Position numbers and translations under genes: made by a program. From the NCBI GenBank assembly GCA_016286115.1, contig JAEESA010000003.1, forward strand, positions 1 to 34,626: a DNA stretch of 34,626 bases. The letters run 5' to 3'. The notes below the pieces were generated by a model. That model ran no database searches. It was not told where the DNA came from and was given only the letters and a program-made list of their open reading frames with translations. Source of the stretch: Lachnospiraceae bacterium. GTDB lineage: Bacteria; Bacillota; Clostridia; Lachnospirales; Lachnospiraceae. Shown here piece by piece: positions 31,490 through 34,626 of the stretch (position 1 is the stretch's first letter; each line of letters starts with the position of its first letter).

Positions 31490-33532
31490 ATGAAAAACAG
31501 AGCAAAGAAACTATTGTCAGCAGCCCTGGCGGTGTCTTTAAGCATCCCGACGGCTGCAGTGCCGGTGTTCGGCGCGGCGACAAAGGACGCACAGGTGGAG
31601 GCAAAGCTCGTGTCCAGCGTGGATGCCGCCGGCTATCAGACAAAGGCGGACGAAACGCTTGCCATCAGCAATGCGTCAAAGCTTCCGGCAAAATTTGACT
31701 TAAGAGACAAGGACCTGGATGTAGTCACTCCCGTCAAGTTCCAGAATCCCTTCGGCACCTGCTGGGCCTTCGGCGCCAGCGCAGCTGCGGAGTCAAGCAT
31801 CCTGACGGATCTCGGTTTTACGAATACTGAGGCACGGGAGCTGTTCGGAGAAAACGGATTGGATCTTTCCGAGAAGCATCTCGCCTATTGGGCCTATCAC
31901 ACGGTTCCGGCAACCGACAGCATCCATTCCCAGGGCGGCGAAGGAAATGCCCTCTTTAAGGAGGAAACGGCTGCGAATGTATACGACAACGGCGGGACCG
32001 ACGTTCTGGCGCATACGATCTATTCCTCCGGTGTCGGTCCTGTGCTGGAACAGAACTATCCCTATTTCTTCCCGGACAAGGACGGCAACAATGTTAAAGA
32101 TCCGGATCTGAAGGATACCATCGTGGACTGGGATCTTCCCGCGGAGTCCCAGTACGAATATTTATTCCAGCTCAAGGACGGAAATCTTCTTCCCGTGCCT
32201 TCCGTAAAGAAGCTGGTCGATCCAATGACCGGCGTGAAGGAGTGGGTGGAATATGACGAAAGCGCTACCGCTGCCGTCAAGCAGGAGCTGATCCGCGGCC
32301 GCGGCGTCGTGCTGAACTATAAGTCCGACCATTCGATGCCCGGTGAACCGCAGAACAATGCCCATATGAACACAGACACCTGGGCGCAGTACGATGATGA
32401 AAGTGTAGATTTTAACCATGCCGTCTGCATCGTCGGCTGGGATGACACCTTCTCAAAGGACAATTTCCTGACACCGCCTCCCGAAGACGGCGCATGGATC
32501 GTCAAGAACAGCTGGAGCACCAACTATGGAGATGAAGGGTATTTTTATCTCTCCTACTATGATCATTCCATCACTGCCCTGGAATCCTTTGACTTTGATC
32601 TCTCGGATCGTTCCTTCGACGAAAAAGGATTGTATATTGACCAGTGGGATTACATGCCTTCCAAGGCGAACCAGCTGAATATCTTCGAGCTTGACAGCAA
32701 CACCAAGCCGATCCGGATGGCAAATGTATATACGGCAAGGATGGATGTGGATCTGAATTCCGTCGGCATCACAACCGTCTATCCGAACAGCCGGGTGACG
32801 ATCCAGCTCTATTCTCTCGGTGAAAACGGAACGCTGGACAGCCTTTCGGCAGAAGGCTTCCGGGATTCGAAGGTCGTAACGATCGAACACGCCGGTTTCC
32901 ACCGGATCGATCTGAACGGAAGCTACCATTTCGCAAAGGGTGAGAAATACGCGGTCATCGTGACCGAACAGTGTGTTGACGAAACCGGATTGAAGTATGT
33001 TGTCCATTCGTCAATCGGAGTGTCAAAGCAAGCCACTGAGGCAATAAATCCGGTGCTCGAGCAGATGGGGCGGGACACTCTGAACTCCTATGCCGTTGCC
33101 GTTGTAAATCCGGATGAGAGCTATGTGAATACGGGCAGCAAATGGGAAGACTGGTCCGCCAAGCGAAACGAATATGAAAAAATTGCTGCCGCAGAGGGTA
33201 CGTATGAGGTCGATAACTTCTCCATCAAGGCCTACGGGATCCCCTGCGCTCCCGACGCTCCGGCCAAGGTCAAGGCAAAAGCCAAAAAGAACGCCATCAC
33301 GGTTTCCTGGAAGCCGGTAGAAGGGGCGAACGGCTACTGCATCCATTATGGAACGGATCCCGAGAACCTCGAAGGTGAATTGATCGTAACCGGAACAAAG
33401 GGCAAGATCACCGGTCTGAAGAAAAAGACCACCTATTATGTTTCGGTACATGCAGCGATCCTTGATGAAGCGGCAGGAAAAGTGCGCATCGAATCCGAGC
33501 CGTCGAAGATCATTAAAGTGAAGACGAAGTAA
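31490..33532 (+). CDS. Secreted papain-like (C1A) cysteine protease with C-terminal fibronectin type III-like domain
   Basis: Start ATG 31490 after AAGGAGG; signal peptide MKNRAKKLLSAALAVSLSIPTAAVPVFGA; FDLRDKD, FGTCWAFGASAAAESS, NHAVCIVGWDD, IVKNSWSTNYGDEGYFYLSYYD; Fn3-like AITVSWKPVEGANGYCIHYGTD. Confidence 0.93.
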   Translation: MKNRAKKLLSAALAVSLSIPTAAVPVFGAATKDAQVEAKLVSSVDAAGYQTKADETLAISNASKLPAKFDLRDKDLDVVTPVKFQNPFGTCWAFGASAAAESSILTDLGFTNTEARELFGENGLDLSEKHLAYWAYHTVPATDSIHSQGGEGNALFKEETAANVYDNGGTDVLAHTIYSSGVGPVLEQNYPYFFPDKDGNNVKDPDLKDTIVDWDLPAESQYEYLFQLKDGNLLPVPSVKKLVDPMTGVKEWVEYDESATAAVKQELIRGRGVVLNYKSDHSMPGEPQNNAHMNTDTWAQYDDESVDFNHAVCIVGWDDTFSKDNFLTPPPEDGAWIVKNSWSTNYGDEGYFYLSYYDHSITALESFDFDLSDRSFDEKGLYIDQWDYMPSKANQLNIFELDSNTKPIRMANVYTARMDVDLNSVGITTVYPNSRVTIQLYSLGENGTLDSLSAEGFRDSKVVTIEHAGFHRIDLNGSYHFAKGEKYAVIVTEQCVDETGLKYVVHSSIGVSKQATEAINPVLEQMGRDTLNSYAVAVVNPDESYVNTGSKWEDWSAKRNEYEKIAAAEGTYEVDNFSIKAYGIPCAPDAPAKVKAKAKKNAITVSWKPVEGANGYCIHYGTDPENLEGELIVTGTKGKITGLKKKTTYYVSVHAAILDEAAGKVRIESEPSKIIKVKTK

Positions 33533-33550
33533 ACTCGGCCCTCTCATAGG

Positions 33551-33581
33551 AAAAACCCGCCCTCACGGGCGGGTCTTTTTT
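33551..33581. terminator. Rho-independent terminator between convergent genes
   Basis: AAAAACCCGCCC-TCAC-GGGCGGGTcTTTTTTT. Confidence 0.9.
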
Positions 33582-34626
33582 TACTCTTGTTCCTGTTCTT
33601 GCGCTTGCTCTTCAAAAACCTTTGTCAGTTCGGGGACCAGTTCACCATCGCGGGAAATGACGGTGTTCATGATGAAGTAGTTGCCGTCGAATTCGGCCTT
33701 TTCGCCGAATGCTTTTCGAAACGCATCCTCTGATCCTTTGTCTGCAGGCACGATATAGCAGACGGAGACGTCGTCATGGGAGGCATAAACTTCCGCATAA
33801 GCATAGTCCACACCATCCGCTGCAAGGCTGTCGGGAAGAACCTTCTTCATCCTTCCCGCCATTTCCTTCACTTCATCCTCATCGAAGCATTCGGCCACGC
33901 TAATGGAATATTTTACGTCGCCTGCCTCATACTGCTTCCAGTCGTTGTGCAGAATATCCTCATTCGAAGCTCCTTCATGGGAAACGGATGCCTTGAACAT
34001 CTCATTCCAGTATTCTTCCGTTTCGAGGATCCCCGCCGTCTTCTGCAGCGTCTTCACTGCCTGCTGGTCCGCTTCCGTCACAGAACTGGTGGTGAGATTC
34101 TGCGTTTCGCTCATGATCGCCGAAATGATGAGCCGCGCCATATCTCTGTCCACGGTGAGCCCGTAATCCCGATATTGGAGCCAAAGCACGGTCCCGGTGG
34201 AACCAAGGGGCTTTGCGTCGTAAATGACCTGATTAGCGGTGGAAATATCACCTATTCCGTGATGATCGACCACTCCGAGGATCGTTGCCGTATCCATGCC
34301 TTCCGCGGACTGGAGATAGTCGCTGTGATCCACGAGAAAGAAGTATTTTCCTGCCGCGCTGTCGAGCACCTCCGGCTCATCGATCCCGGCCTGTTCGAGC
34401 ACATACTTCGTTTCATTGTTCAGATTCCCCAGCACCACGGGTGTCGCGTCATGGCCCAGCGCCGTAAGCAGATTCGCGCAGAGAATCGAGGAGCAGACCG
34501 CATCCGTATCCGGGTTCTGATGACCGGTAACATAGATCGTATCCTTCACATCATTGGCAGTAAACAGGCCATCGAGATCCGCAGCGTGGATCTTTTTATT
34601 CAGCTCCAGCTCCGCCTTCGGCCCGA
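33581..34626 (-). CDS. Family II (DHH) manganese-dependent inorganic pyrophosphatase-like protein; 5' end beyond window
   Basis: VKDTIYVTGHQNPDTDAVCSSI, FFLVDHSD, GVVDHHGIGDI. The frame stays open upstream of the GTG at 34549 to the window edge (GPKAELELNKKIHAADLDGLFTANDVKD...). Confidence 0.9.
   Translation of the reverse strand, partial: GPKAELELNKKIHAADLDGLFTANDVKDTIYVTGHQNPDTDAVCSSILCANLLTALGHDATPVVLGNLNNETKYVLEQAGIDEPEVLDSAAGKYFFLVDHSDYLQSAEGMDTATILGVVDHHGIGDISTANQVIYDAKPLGSTGTVLWLQYRDYGLTVDRDMARLIISAIMSETQNLTTSSVTEADQQAVKTLQKTAGILETEEYWNEMFKASVSHEGASNEDILHNDWKQYEAGDVKYSISVAECFDEDEVKEMAGRMKKVLPDSLAADGVDYAYAEVYASHDDVSVCYIVPADKGSEDAFRKAFGEKAEFDGNYFIMNTVISRDGELVPELTKVFEEQAQEQEQE

Overview
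This 34.6 kb window looks like Clostridia/Lachnospiraceae-type chromosome (inferred from gene content and style only). Recognisable single genes are a full-length Rpn/PD-(D/E)XK 'transposase' gene, a threonine aldolase, an IS5-like transposase remnant, anaerobic RNR nrdD with a tandem NrdR-box promoter, a SpoIIE/RsbU-type PP2C phosphatase, a papain-like C1A protease and a DHH family II pyrophosphatase (truncated at the window edge). The main candidate for an undescribed system is a pair of related operons flanking nrdD. Operon A (minus strand, 14762->2957) encodes a multi-GNAT protein, two polytopic membrane proteins (one with a degenerate GGDEF-like domain), a GNAT and a 2495-aa coiled-coil protein that combines an apparent N-terminal papain/C39-like cysteine peptidase with a C-terminal ABC1/UbiB-type kinase. 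Operon B (plus strand, 18036->25209) encodes an XRE-HTH+receiver regulator, a paralogous membrane/degenerate-GGDEF protein, a paralogous GNAT-like protein, a 905-aa coiled-coil protein with hydrophobic segments, a YbjN/CesT-like small protein and a LytS/YesM-type histidine kinase. There are also several complex palindromic intergenic elements and a degraded Rpn copy, which shares a perfect 34-bp inverted repeat with the intact copy and supplies the ribosome-binding site and overlapping stop/start for operon B. All family calls come from reading motifs; no database search was run.
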